From Phycisphaerales bacterium (GTDB taxonomy: Bacteria; Planctomycetota; Phycisphaerae; UBA1845): a stretch of 64,000 nt of DNA. Below, in pieces: positions 10,497 to 18,000 of the stretch; positions within the stretch are counted from its first letter, which is position 1, and every line of letters starts with the position of its first letter. A program made the position numbers and the translations under genes. The stretch is taken from contig JACKHG010000010.1 in the NCBI GenBank assembly GCA_020639115.1, positions 62,001-126,000 on the forward strand, read 5' to 3'. A model generated the notes under the pieces. The model saw only the letters and a list, made by a program, of their open reading frames with translations. It made no database searches and was not told where the DNA came from.

Positions 10497-11387
10497 CTAG
10501 CGGCCGCGCTTGGTTTTCGTCTTGGTCTTGGTTTTCGTCTTCGTTTTGGTCTTGGCTTTGGTCTTCGACTTCGTCGTCGTTTTCGACTTGGTCTTGCTCT
10601 TGGTGGCGGTCTTGCTCTTCGCGCCGGTCTTGGCCTTGGCCGCTGGGGCGGACTTTTTCTTCTTGCTCGCCGCGGGGGCCTTGGCCGTTGCGGCCTTGGT
10701 CTTCTTCGGCGTCGCCGCCTTCGCCGTGTCCGCTTTCTTGGCTTTGGACTTGGCCTTCGCCGTCGTCTCCGCCGGTGCGGCGGCCTTGGCCGCGCGGCTC
10801 CGCGACGACTTGCGACCCTTCTCGAACACCGGCGCGCCGGCCTTGCGGCGAACGGTGATGCGCCCGTCGATCATCGGCCCCATCGCCGTCTGGATGACGG
10901 TCTGCCCCTTGGAGGTCTTGCGGCTCGGCGTGGCTGCAGCCTTCTTTTCCTTGTCCGCGGTGGTCTTCTTGGACTTCTTCGCGGCGGCAGCCGCCGCGGC
11001 GCGGAGCTTCTTGGCCTTCGGGGATTCCGGCACGACCTCGTCGACGCCGTAGAGCTTCAGCCCCTCGTAGTACCCCTCTTCGATGTGCCGCTGGAGCTGC
11101 GCCTCGCTGTCCGCCCGATCCACCGACTTGAACAGCGTCAGCGTGTGACCGTCACTGGAATACCCGCAGACCTTCCACGCGAAGGGAATGACTTCCTTCT
11201 GCCCGGGCGCGCGGCGCGGCGCCGGCCGGTCGCTCGATGCGGACGCGTCGCCGCCGCTGGCGCCGGTGGCCTCGGTCTCGGTCTCGGTGTCTTCCCCGTC
11301 GTCGTCCTGTTCTTCGACGTCCGCTTCGCCTTCGGGAAGTTCCGCTTCCTTGTCGTCCACCTGCTTCTTGGATTCCGCTTTGCTCAT
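10497..11387 (-). CDS. Lys/Ala-rich protein with histone-H1-like C-terminal tail
   Basis: 296 residues from the ATG at 11387 (MSKAESKKQ); a TTG at 11402 is the alternative start. The protein has three parts: an acidic N-terminus (about residues 15-45, rich in D/E), a short folded-looking core with WKVCGYSSDGHTLTLF and HIEEGYYEGLKLYGVDE, and about 160 residues of Lys/Ala/Thr repeats ending in an uninterrupted KT run. The tail resembles H1-like bacterial chromatin proteins and should bind DNA or RNA non-specifically (inference). The core may be a planctomycete-specific domain. The DNA of the tail is highly repetitive, so length may vary between strains. It is 72 bp upstream of the peptidase gene. 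Confidence 0.7.
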   Translation of the reverse strand: MSKAESKKQVDDKEAELPEGEADVEEQDDDGEDTETETEATGASGGDASASSDRPAPRRAPGQKEVIPFAWKVCGYSSDGHTLTLFKSVDRADSEAQLQRHIEEGYYEGLKLYGVDEVVPESPKAKKLRAAAAAAAKKSKKTTADKEKKAAATPSRKTSKGQTVIQTAMGPMIDGRITVRRKAGAPVFEKGRKSSRSRAAKAAAPAETTAKAKSKAKKADTAKAATPKKTKAATAKAPAASKKKKSAPAAKAKTGAKSKTATKSKTKSKTTTKSKTKAKTKTKTKTKTKTKTKRGR

Positions 11388-11477
11388 GGACGGTGCTTTC
11401 AACCCTGTTGAGAATGCGCCGGGAAAAAACGGTCGGGATCACCGCGTGCCCGCGATCACCGCCCGCAACATTGGCAA

Positions 11478-11550
11478 TGCGCCCGGGAGGACTCGAACCT
11501 CCAACCTACTGGTTCGAAGCCAGCCACTCTATCCATTGAGCTACGGGCGC
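11478..11550 (-). tRNA. tRNA-Arg (anticodon TCG)
   Basis: Full cloverleaf on the minus strand: acceptor GCGCCCG/CGGGCGC, D arm GCTC/GAGT, anticodon loop CTTCGAA (TCG, reading CGA), T arm GGAGG-TTCGAGT-CCTCC, discriminator A. 73 nt; CCA is not encoded. Confidence 0.95.
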
Positions 11551-11751
11551 GGAGGAAAACATCGTAACCTTATGCGCGGCCTGAGCTTAGCCCGGAAAAC
11601 CCCGCCGCAGCCACCGGCGGTGGGACCTCGCCATACCCAGGCCGAAGGCGAAATTATAAGTTCTTGTCCCCACACGTCTACTCTGCGCTCAACCGACGTC
11701 AACCTCCGTCGCGGATTGGCAAGCTGGGTGAGGCCGCGCGCCCGCCGCAGG

Positions 11752-12993
11752 CTACCCGGCCCCCGCGGTACTCCGCTGACCGTGCCAACGCTTCGACACC
11801 CGCTCCGCGATGTACGCGCCGATGCTGAGCGAAGCGGTCGCAGCCGGCGATGGCGCGTTGAGCACGTGCAGCATGCCCTCGGCGTCCACCAGGCGAAAGT
11901 CGTCGACCAGACTTCCGTCCTGCTCGATCGCCTGGGCCCGCACGCCCGCACCGCCGGCGGTGAGATCCGACGCGCGGATCTCGGGCATCAGCCGCTGCAG
12001 CGCGCGCACGAACGCGCGCTTGCTCCACGAACGGTACATCTCTCCACAACCCATCGCCCAGTGCCGCTGCACCAACCGCCAGAACCCGCCGTAACTGGCG
12101 GTGGCCAGCGCATCCTTCAGCGACCAGGAGAGCTTGCCGTAGCCCTCGCGCTTGAAGGCCAGCACCGCATTCGGACCCGCCTCGACGCCGCCGTGGATCA
12201 TGCGCGTGAAGTGCACGCCCAGAAACGGGAACCGCGGATCGGGCACGGGGTAAACTAGGTTTTTCACAAGATGGTGCTGCTCCGGCTTCAGCTCGTAGTA
12301 TTCCCCGCGGAACGGCACGATGCGCACGCCGGGCGTGACGCCGCACATCTGCGCGACCCGGTCGCACTGCAGGCCGCCGCAGTTGACGATGAAGCGGCAG
12401 CGCACCGCCCCGGCGGTGGTCCGCAGCACCTGCCGGGCGCCGTCGCGCCGATGGCCGTACACGCGGGCGTCCGTGCGCACGTTGTGGCCGGCTGACGTGA
12501 TGCAGCGGGCGTACGCCTCCGTCACGGCTGTATAGTCCACGATGCCGGTGTCCGGGACGTGCAGCCCGTCGATCCCGCACACGTGCGGCTCGAGTTCGCG
12601 GATGCCGGCGGGGTCGAGCCGGCGGAGCCCCTGCAGGCCGTTGGCCCGGCCGCGCTCCTCGAGCCGGTCGAGCGCAGCCACCTCCTCGGCGTCGGTCGCC
12701 ACGACGACCTTGCCGCAGCGCTCATGGGGTATTCCCTGCTCAGCACAGAAGGCGTAGAGCGCCTCGCGGCCCTCGACGCACAGCCGCGCCTTGAGCGAGC
12801 CCGGCTTGTAGTACAGGCCGGAGTGGATCACCCCGCTGTTGTGCCCGGTCTGGTGGGCGGCCAGATGCTCCTCCGCCTCCAGCACGATCAGGCTGCCCAG
12901 CTCGGCCCGCGCCAGCGCCAACGCCGTCGCCGTCCCGACGATCCCCCCACCGATGATCGCAATGTCGCAGTCCCATTCCGCCACGATCGCCAT
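11752..12993 (-). CDS. lhgO: L-2-hydroxyglutarate oxidase
   Basis: 413 residues from the ATG at 12993. The N-terminus has the FAD-binding Rossmann motif DIAIIGGGIVGTATALALA, followed by the family block HQTGHNSGVIHSGLYYKPGSLKA. Further matches are VPDTGIVDYTAV, IVPFRGEYYEL, YPVPDPRFPFLGVHFTRMI and a C-terminal SIGAYIAERV. The enzyme oxidises L-2-hydroxyglutarate to 2-oxoglutarate, removing a by-product of central metabolism. It is a DAO-superfamily flavoprotein, probably peripheral at the membrane. The neighbour at 13172 is divergent, so the promoter lies in the 178-bp gap. Confidence 0.93.
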   Translation of the reverse strand: MAIVAEWDCDIAIIGGGIVGTATALALARAELGSLIVLEAEEHLAAHQTGHNSGVIHSGLYYKPGSLKARLCVEGREALYAFCAEQGIPHERCGKVVVATDAEEVAALDRLEERGRANGLQGLRRLDPAGIRELEPHVCGIDGLHVPDTGIVDYTAVTEAYARCITSAGHNVRTDARVYGHRRDGARQVLRTTAGAVRCRFIVNCGGLQCDRVAQMCGVTPGVRIVPFRGEYYELKPEQHHLVKNLVYPVPDPRFPFLGVHFTRMIHGGVEAGPNAVLAFKREGYGKLSWSLKDALATASYGGFWRLVQRHWAMGCGEMYRSWSKRAFVRALQRLMPEIRASDLTAGGAGVRAQAIEQDGSLVDDFRLVDAEGMLHVLNAPSPAATASLSIGAYIAERVSKRWHGQRSTAGAG

Positions 12994-13171
12994 CCTTGCT
13001 CCGCGCCCCACCGGCACGCCCGGAGCCACGCCGCCTCCGAGCCGCATCGCCTCCCCCCCGCACCGTCGTAAGCGTCCGTCCCCCGCCTGCGAATGTCAAT
13101 CCAATACCGCAACCTGGCTCACTCAGCGGCGTATCACCCAACGGCACAGCCACCCATCGGAGACCAGCACC

Positions 13172-14146
13172 ATGACCGCCCGCCTGCCCATTGCACTCGG
13201 CGCCGCCGCCATGCTTTTCGCGTCCGCCGAGGTCCGCGCCATCGACTTGCCCTACTCCCCAAGGAACGTCACGACCAACGGTCTGCACTTTCATTACGCC
13301 CACGCCACGTACCGGGAACTGCTCGATGATTTCGAGTGGACGACGGGGTGGAAAATCGATGGCCCGCGGCCGGAAGGCAGCACGACCCTCGACTGCGGCC
13401 GGGAATCGATGTCCTTTGACCTGGCGATAACACGCCTGAACATGGTCTGCTATCATGCATGCGACGATGCCTTTTTCGTCCGCAGAAGGCTCGAGCCAAC
13501 TATCAAAATCATCCGATTGGCCGATCGATGCGGCCTCACCTGGGGCCTGAAGTGGATGTTCACGTCCGTCGAGAGCATAACGAAAACAACCTATCCGGCC
13601 GATCGCCCCGCACTCTTACTTTATGGCCATGACGCCACGCCGATCCCCGAGATATTGAAATATGCAAACCTGGTGCCCTCCTACGTGGTGATGATGGAAT
13701 ATGACTGCACAGGGAAGAATCTCACGATGCTCGCGTCGTTGACGGATTTGCGGCTCTATGTTCCGCTTCTGGACATGCTCGACGTCGCCCTGCAGGACGA
13801 CGCCACCGTCGTCGCCGAGATCAAGCTCGAACGTGGCGAGCCGGACGATCTCGCCCAGACGCTGGCTTCGCTCTACCCCGACACGATCACCTACCACCCG
13901 CTCGGCGACGAGCGTCAGACCGAGCCGCCCGGCGCCGACCCCGCGCTGCGCGTCTGGACCGACTGGGCGCACCGCCGCGTAGTGGTAACTGGAAGCGCCG
14001 AGGCGGTCGCCGAGGCCCAGGCGCTCGCGCGACTGCTCGACACGCCGTCCCCCGCACCGTCTGCCGCATCCACCAGCCAGCCTGACGGACGCGACCTGCA
14101 AGCGGACGATGAGGTCCAGCGCGATGCACCTGCGCGCGTCCCGTAG
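13172..14146 (+). CDS. Secreted protein with secretin-N/STN-like domains
   Basis: 324 residues from the ATG at 13172, with GGAG about 10 nt upstream and a signal peptide (MTARLPIALGAAAMLFASAEVRA). The early mature part (YAHATYRELLDDFEWTTGWKI) looks like the short N-terminal domain of secretins and TonB receptors. Near residues 285-300, TGSAEAVAEAQALARLLDTP resembles the end of a secretin N1/NolW repeat. No beta-barrel follows; the protein stops soon after. Such stand-alone proteins are seen in planctomycetes, but function is unknown. It precedes ruvC by 58 bp. The domain calls are inference from pattern only. Confidence 0.6.
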   Translation: MTARLPIALGAAAMLFASAEVRAIDLPYSPRNVTTNGLHFHYAHATYRELLDDFEWTTGWKIDGPRPEGSTTLDCGRESMSFDLAITRLNMVCYHACDDAFFVRRRLEPTIKIIRLADRCGLTWGLKWMFTSVESITKTTYPADRPALLLYGHDATPIPEILKYANLVPSYVVMMEYDCTGKNLTMLASLTDLRLYVPLLDMLDVALQDDATVVAEIKLERGEPDDLAQTLASLYPDTITYHPLGDERQTEPPGADPALRVWTDWAHRRVVVTGSAEAVAEAQALARLLDTPSPAPSAASTSQPDGRDLQADDEVQRDAPARVP

Positions 14147-14204
14147 GCGCAACCTGCCCCACTTCCTGCTTGCAATCGCCCGCACCGGCTCGAAGATAGC
14201 CGCC

Positions 14205-14735
14205 ATGATCGTCTGCGGCATCGACCCCGGCCTCGACACCACCGGATACGCCATCGTCCGCTGCGACGGCGTAGGCCGCGCGTCCATTCTCGATGCGGGC
14301 ATCCTGCGGACGTCGCCGCGCGCGAACTTGGCGGACCGCCTGGTGCAGCTTGCCGACGATTTCGCCGAGGTCCTGCTGCAGTGGAAGCCAGCCGCGGTCG
14401 GGGTCGAGCAGCTCTACGCCCACTACAAGCACCCGCGTACCGCCATCCAGATGGGCCACGCGCGGGGCGTGCTGCTGGCGGCGGCTGCCCGAAACGGTGC
14501 CACGGTATCCAATTTCAGTGCCACGCACGTCAAGAAGCACCTCACCGGCAATGGCCGGGCCAGCAAAACGCAGGTTCAGCAGGCGGTTCAATCGCTGTTC
14601 CGCCTGCCGTCGATGCCGGAGCCCCCGGACCTCGCGGATGCCATTGCCATCGCGTTCTGCTGCGGAAATTCGGCAACCGCGACGGTTGCGCCGGATGAAT
14701 CGCGAGATACCACCTCGTTACACGCTTCGTTTTGA
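14205..14735 (+). CDS. ruvC: Holliday junction resolvase RuvC
   Basis: 176 residues starting MIVCGIDPGLDTTGYAI with catalytic D7; the second acidic residue is E in VGVEQLYAHYKHP, and the last pair lies in DLADAIAIAFC. The start at 14205 removes a spurious upstream extension. RuvC cuts Holliday junctions as a dimer after RuvAB migration. ruvA and ruvB follow, but a thioredoxin-like gene with its own promoter and terminator intervenes. The stop codon overlaps the promoter of that gene. Confidence 0.96.
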   Translation: MIVCGIDPGLDTTGYAIVRCDGVGRASILDAGILRTSPRANLADRLVQLADDFAEVLLQWKPAAVGVEQLYAHYKHPRTAIQMGHARGVLLAAAARNGATVSNFSATHVKKHLTGNGRASKTQVQQAVQSLFRLPSMPEPPDLADAIAIAFCCGNSATATVAPDESRDTTSLHASF

Positions 14736-14760
14736 ACTCGCCCCCACCATCCGCTATATA
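14732..14760 (+). promoter_or_regulatory. Sigma-70-type promoter for the thioredoxin-like gene
   Basis: TTGAAC (14732-14737), 17-bp spacer, TATATA (14755-14760). It overlaps the ruvC stop codon and gives a leader of about 180 nt before the ATG at 14946. Confidence 0.65.
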
Positions 14761-14945
14761 AGAGTGATCCGGGCCGCTAGCCGTCGTGCTGCGCGTGTTG
14801 GGGTGCACTGCACGTCAACCGTGAGGTGCCGCGTCGGCGGCGCATCGCCGGGTTGCCTGATGAGATGGCGGAGTATGGACGGGCATCGTGTGCCCGGTGC
14901 TCGTCGTGCCAAACGAACACCTTTTCTTGAAGTGGAGATGATCGT

Positions 14946-15734
14946 ATGAAACGGACCAGCCGACTGATGGTGGCGGCGGGCCTGGTGCTCACGCTGGGCG
15001 CCCTTCCCGTCCTCGCGCAGCAGCACGAAGAAGCCAAGCGGAAGCCGGTTCAGAAGGAGGCTATGGACCAGGCCGACAACGCCCCCGCCGGCGATGTCCA
15101 GACCGAGCTCGCGGCATTGCGGCACGAGATTTCCGCCATGCGCTCCGACATGCGGGCGATTCTCCGCGAGCTGACCGCCCTGAAGGCGGCGCAGGCCCAG
15201 CCGCGAGCGGCTGCCAAGCCCCGCACCCGGCCCCGTCGTCCGGCGATGGACCTGCTCGGCAAGCCGGCGCCCGAGGCGACCGTCAAGTCGCTCAGCGGCG
15301 ACAAGGAGATCAAGCTCGGCGGCAAGTCGGACAAGGTGAAGGTCGCGATCTTCTACGCTTCGTGGTGCGGGTACTGCAAGCGCGCCCTGCCCACGCTCGA
15401 GGCGCTCAACAAGGAATACGCCGACAAGAACATGGAAGTCGTGGCCATCAGCCTCGACGCCAAGTCGGGCCAGCGGGCCAAGACCGAGCCCGAGCTCATC
15501 GCCAACTTCGAGAAGCTCGGCATGAGCTCCGTGCCGACTGGTTGGGACCCCGACAAGAAGATCGGCGGCCCCTACAAGGTCTCGAGCTTCCCGACGTCGT
15601 TCGTGATCGGCAAGAACGGCATCGTCGAGGCCGTGCACATCGGCGGCCCGGTCGATCTCTCCAAGCAGATTCAGGCCGAGGTGGACAAGCTCCTCGCCGG
15701 CGAGTCGCTGGTGAAGGCCGACGCCAAGTCGTAA
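14946..15734 (+). CDS. Secreted TlpA/ResA-like thiol-disulfide oxidoreductase
   Basis: 262 residues: signal peptide (VLTLGALPVLA), a coiled-coil-like segment (about residues 50-80, TELAALRHEISAMRSDM), a basic linker, then a thioredoxin fold with active site FYASWCGYCKRALP and a cis-Pro region SSFPTSFVI. It should reduce or exchange disulfides in the periplasm. It lies between ruvC and ruvA with its own promoter and an intrinsic terminator 30 bp after the stop, so it is transcriptionally separate from the recombination genes. The coiled coil may oligomerise it (inference). Confidence 0.9.
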   Translation: MKRTSRLMVAAGLVLTLGALPVLAQQHEEAKRKPVQKEAMDQADNAPAGDVQTELAALRHEISAMRSDMRAILRELTALKAAQAQPRAAAKPRTRPRRPAMDLLGKPAPEATVKSLSGDKEIKLGGKSDKVKVAIFYASWCGYCKRALPTLEALNKEYADKNMEVVAISLDAKSGQRAKTEPELIANFEKLGMSSVPTGWDPDKKIGGPYKVSSFPTSFVIGKNGIVEAVHIGGPVDLSKQIQAEVDKLLAGESLVKADAKS

Positions 15735-15763
15735 GGCGACCGGCGAGCAACGACTGCAGTCTC

Positions 15764-15801
15764 GAACGGGCGGATCCGCGCGATCCGTCCGTTCTTTTTT
15801 T
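15764..15801 (+). terminator. Rho-independent terminator after the thioredoxin-like gene
   Basis: Stem AACGGGCGGATC paired with GATCCGTCCGTT (one G-T), short loop, then a run of seven T. It isolates this gene from ruvA. Confidence 0.9.
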
Positions 15802-15953
15802 GTGTGGCTCCGGCGCGGACGCTTTCTTGGCACACGCCAGCCGCCTCGGTAAAGTGGCGCAAGCGGTCCCTGCCAGGAAACGAACATGAACCACGGCGTG
15901 ATGCCTCTTCCCCTGCCTGTCGTTCCGCAGCGCCCCGCCGGAGCCGCACACCC

Positions 15954-16583
15954 ATGATCGTCCGCCTGACCGGCACCCTGCTCGACGTGGACGAGGAGGC
16001 CGTGGTGATCGAGCGCGACGGCGTCGCCCGCGAGGTGCTCGTGCCCGGTTTCGCCCTCGGCGAGCTGACCGCGCACCGCGGCCTGGAGGTCACGCTGCAC
16101 ACGCTCGAGTTTCTCGAAGCCAACGCGATGGTGGGCAACATGACTCCGCGGCTGGTGGGTTTTCTCTATCCCGAGGACCGCCGCTTCTACCACCGCTTCG
16201 TGTCGGTCAAGGGCATCGGGGCGCGCAAGGCGCTGCGGGCACTGAGCGAACCGGTCCGCCGGATCGCCGGGTGGATCCAGGCTGGGGACGCGAAGTCGCT
16301 CGCCACGCTGCGCGGCATCGGCAAGCGCGCCGCGGAGATGATCGTCGCGGAGCTGCGCGGCAAGGTCGACGAGTTCGCCCAGGGCGAAACGACCGCGGTG
16401 GTCGAGACCGCCCGCTTCACGACCGGCCAGCGCGACGCGCTCGAGGTGCTGCTGGCCCTCGGCGAGGCCCGCGCGGACGCAGAGCGCTGGCTCGAACGCG
16501 CCGCCCAGTTGCATCCCGACCTCGACGAGGCGGAGGCGTGGGTGAAGGCCAGTTACCGGATCAAGACGGGGGTGGAGGGGTAG
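15954..16583 (+). CDS. ruvA: Holliday junction branch migration protein RuvA
   Basis: 209 residues from the ATG at 15954. The N-terminal OB fold begins MIVRLTGTLLDVDEEAVVIE. The helix-hairpin-helix motifs are VKGIGARKALRAL and LRGIGKRAAEMIVAEL, and the C-terminal three-helix domain that contacts RuvB is present. RuvA tetramers bind the four-way junction and load RuvB. The N-terminal acidic pin region appears altered relative to E. coli, which is normal outside proteobacteria. ruvB follows after 112 bp holding a 7-bp tandem repeat. Confidence 0.93.
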   Translation: MIVRLTGTLLDVDEEAVVIERDGVAREVLVPGFALGELTAHRGLEVTLHTLEFLEANAMVGNMTPRLVGFLYPEDRRFYHRFVSVKGIGARKALRALSEPVRRIAGWIQAGDAKSLATLRGIGKRAAEMIVAELRGKVDEFAQGETTAVVETARFTTGQRDALEVLLALGEARADAERWLERAAQLHPDLDEAEAWVKASYRIKTGVEG

Positions 16584-16599
16584 GGAAATGATGAATGCG

Positions 16600-16634
16600 G
16601 AATGACGAATGACGAATGACGAATGACGAATGAC
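16600..16634 (+). repeat. 7-bp tandem repeat GAATGAC, 5 copies
   Basis: Five perfect tandem GAATGAC heptamers with degenerate copies on both sides, between ruvA and ruvB. The heptamer creates open reading frames on the minus strand that are not genes. Confidence 0.95.
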
Positions 16635-16695
16635 GAATAGACTGGATACGGCTTTGACGTGCAGTAGGCACGAGTGAATTGGGCCCCAAGACACC

Positions 16696-17739
16696 ATGGC
16701 GCGTGAACGGATCATCTCGGGCGAGACGCAGCGCGGGGACACGGATGTGTCCGCCACCACCCTGCGTCCGCGCACGCTTGACGAGATGGTCGGCCAGACG
16801 CGCATCGTCGAGAAGCTCGAAATCGCGATGCACGCCGCCCGGCAGCGCGGCGAGCCGCTCGAGCACATGCTTTTCGACGGGCCGCCCGGCCTTGGTAAAA
16901 CCACATTCGCCCACGTCGTCGCCCGCGAGATGAGCGAACGCCCCCTGCGCATCACCTCCGGACCCGCCCTCTCGAAGCAGGCGGACCTGATGCCGATCCT
17001 CACCAACCTCGAACGCGGCGACATCCTCTTCATCGATGAGGTCCACCGCCTGCCCAAGGTCGTCGAGGAGTTCCTCTACACCGCCATGGAGGACTTCCGC
17101 GTCGACGTCACCATCGAGGGCGGCCTGCGCGGCCGCGTGGTCAACTTCAACCTCCAGCCGTTCACGCTGATCGGTGCGACCACCCGCGCGGGCATGCTCA
17201 GCGGCGCCATGCGCGACCGCTTCGGCCTCCAGTTCCATCTCGATTACTACGGCGCCGACGATCTCCGCACGATCCTCCACCGCTCCGCCACGCGACTCGA
17301 ACTCGGCTACGAGGACGGAGCACTCGACGCCATCGCGCTGCGCAGCCGCGGTACCCCGCGCGTCGCCAACCGCATGCTCCGCCGCGTCCGCGACTACGCC
17401 CAGGTCCGCGCCGACGGGCGCATCACCCAGTCGGTCGCCCAGGAGGCCCTCAACCTCCAGGGCATCGACGACCTCGGCCTCGACGAACTGGACCGTGCGT
17501 TTCTGACCGCGCTCATGCAGGTCTACGGCGGCGGCCCGGCGGGCATCGAGGCCCTGGCGGCGACCATGGGCCAGGAACGCGACACGCTGGAGGACGTGGT
17601 CGAGCCTTACCTGCTGCAGATCGGCTTCGTCGTCCGCACCCGCCAGGGCCGGCAGGCGACCAAGGCGGCCTTCGAGCACATGGGCCTCGCCGTGCCGAAG
17701 GGCACGGTGGGCGGCGACGCCAGCCCGACTCTCTTCTGA
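16696..17739 (+). CDS. ruvB: Holliday junction branch migration ATPase RuvB
   Basis: 347 residues with Walker A GPPGLGKTTFA, Walker B ILFIDEVHRLPK, sensor segment LIGATTRAGML and the terminal winged helix (YLLQIGFVVRTRQGR). A 30-residue N-terminal extension precedes LRPRTLDEMVGQ. It is the AAA+ motor that drives branch migration with RuvA. All ATPase residues are present. Confidence 0.97.
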   Translation: MARERIISGETQRGDTDVSATTLRPRTLDEMVGQTRIVEKLEIAMHAARQRGEPLEHMLFDGPPGLGKTTFAHVVAREMSERPLRITSGPALSKQADLMPILTNLERGDILFIDEVHRLPKVVEEFLYTAMEDFRVDVTIEGGLRGRVVNFNLQPFTLIGATTRAGMLSGAMRDRFGLQFHLDYYGADDLRTILHRSATRLELGYEDGALDAIALRSRGTPRVANRMLRRVRDYAQVRADGRITQSVAQEALNLQGIDDLGLDELDRAFLTALMQVYGGGPAGIEALAATMGQERDTLEDVVEPYLLQIGFVVRTRQGRQATKAAFEHMGLAVPKGTVGGDASPTLF

Positions 17740-18000
17740 GTAACTCGGCGCAACTTAGCGGTGGACGTCGCTGGCGGATATCGCCACAATGAACTCTAAC
17801 TTGCGGTCGCGAACCAAGTTACGGTTCGCAGCGCCGAATTCCCGCAACGTGCAGACATCCACGTTCACACCCGCCTGAGTAAAGCGGCGCCGCACGCCGC
17901 CTGGACGGGCTTCGGGCTGTCTGTACCTCGGGCGAACGCCCGATCATGCGGGTTTCGCGTCCCGCCCTCCCGAACGCCGTCAGAGGAGTTCCAGCACACC

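Noticed and set aside
14754..17057. 767-codon minus-strand open frame
   Set aside because: Antisense to ruvA, ruvB and the thioredoxin-like gene; part of it is translation of GAATGAC repeats.
17740..18000. Possible riboswitch before the OPT gene
   Set aside because: Only one 7-bp hairpin is visible; no conserved aptamer pattern.
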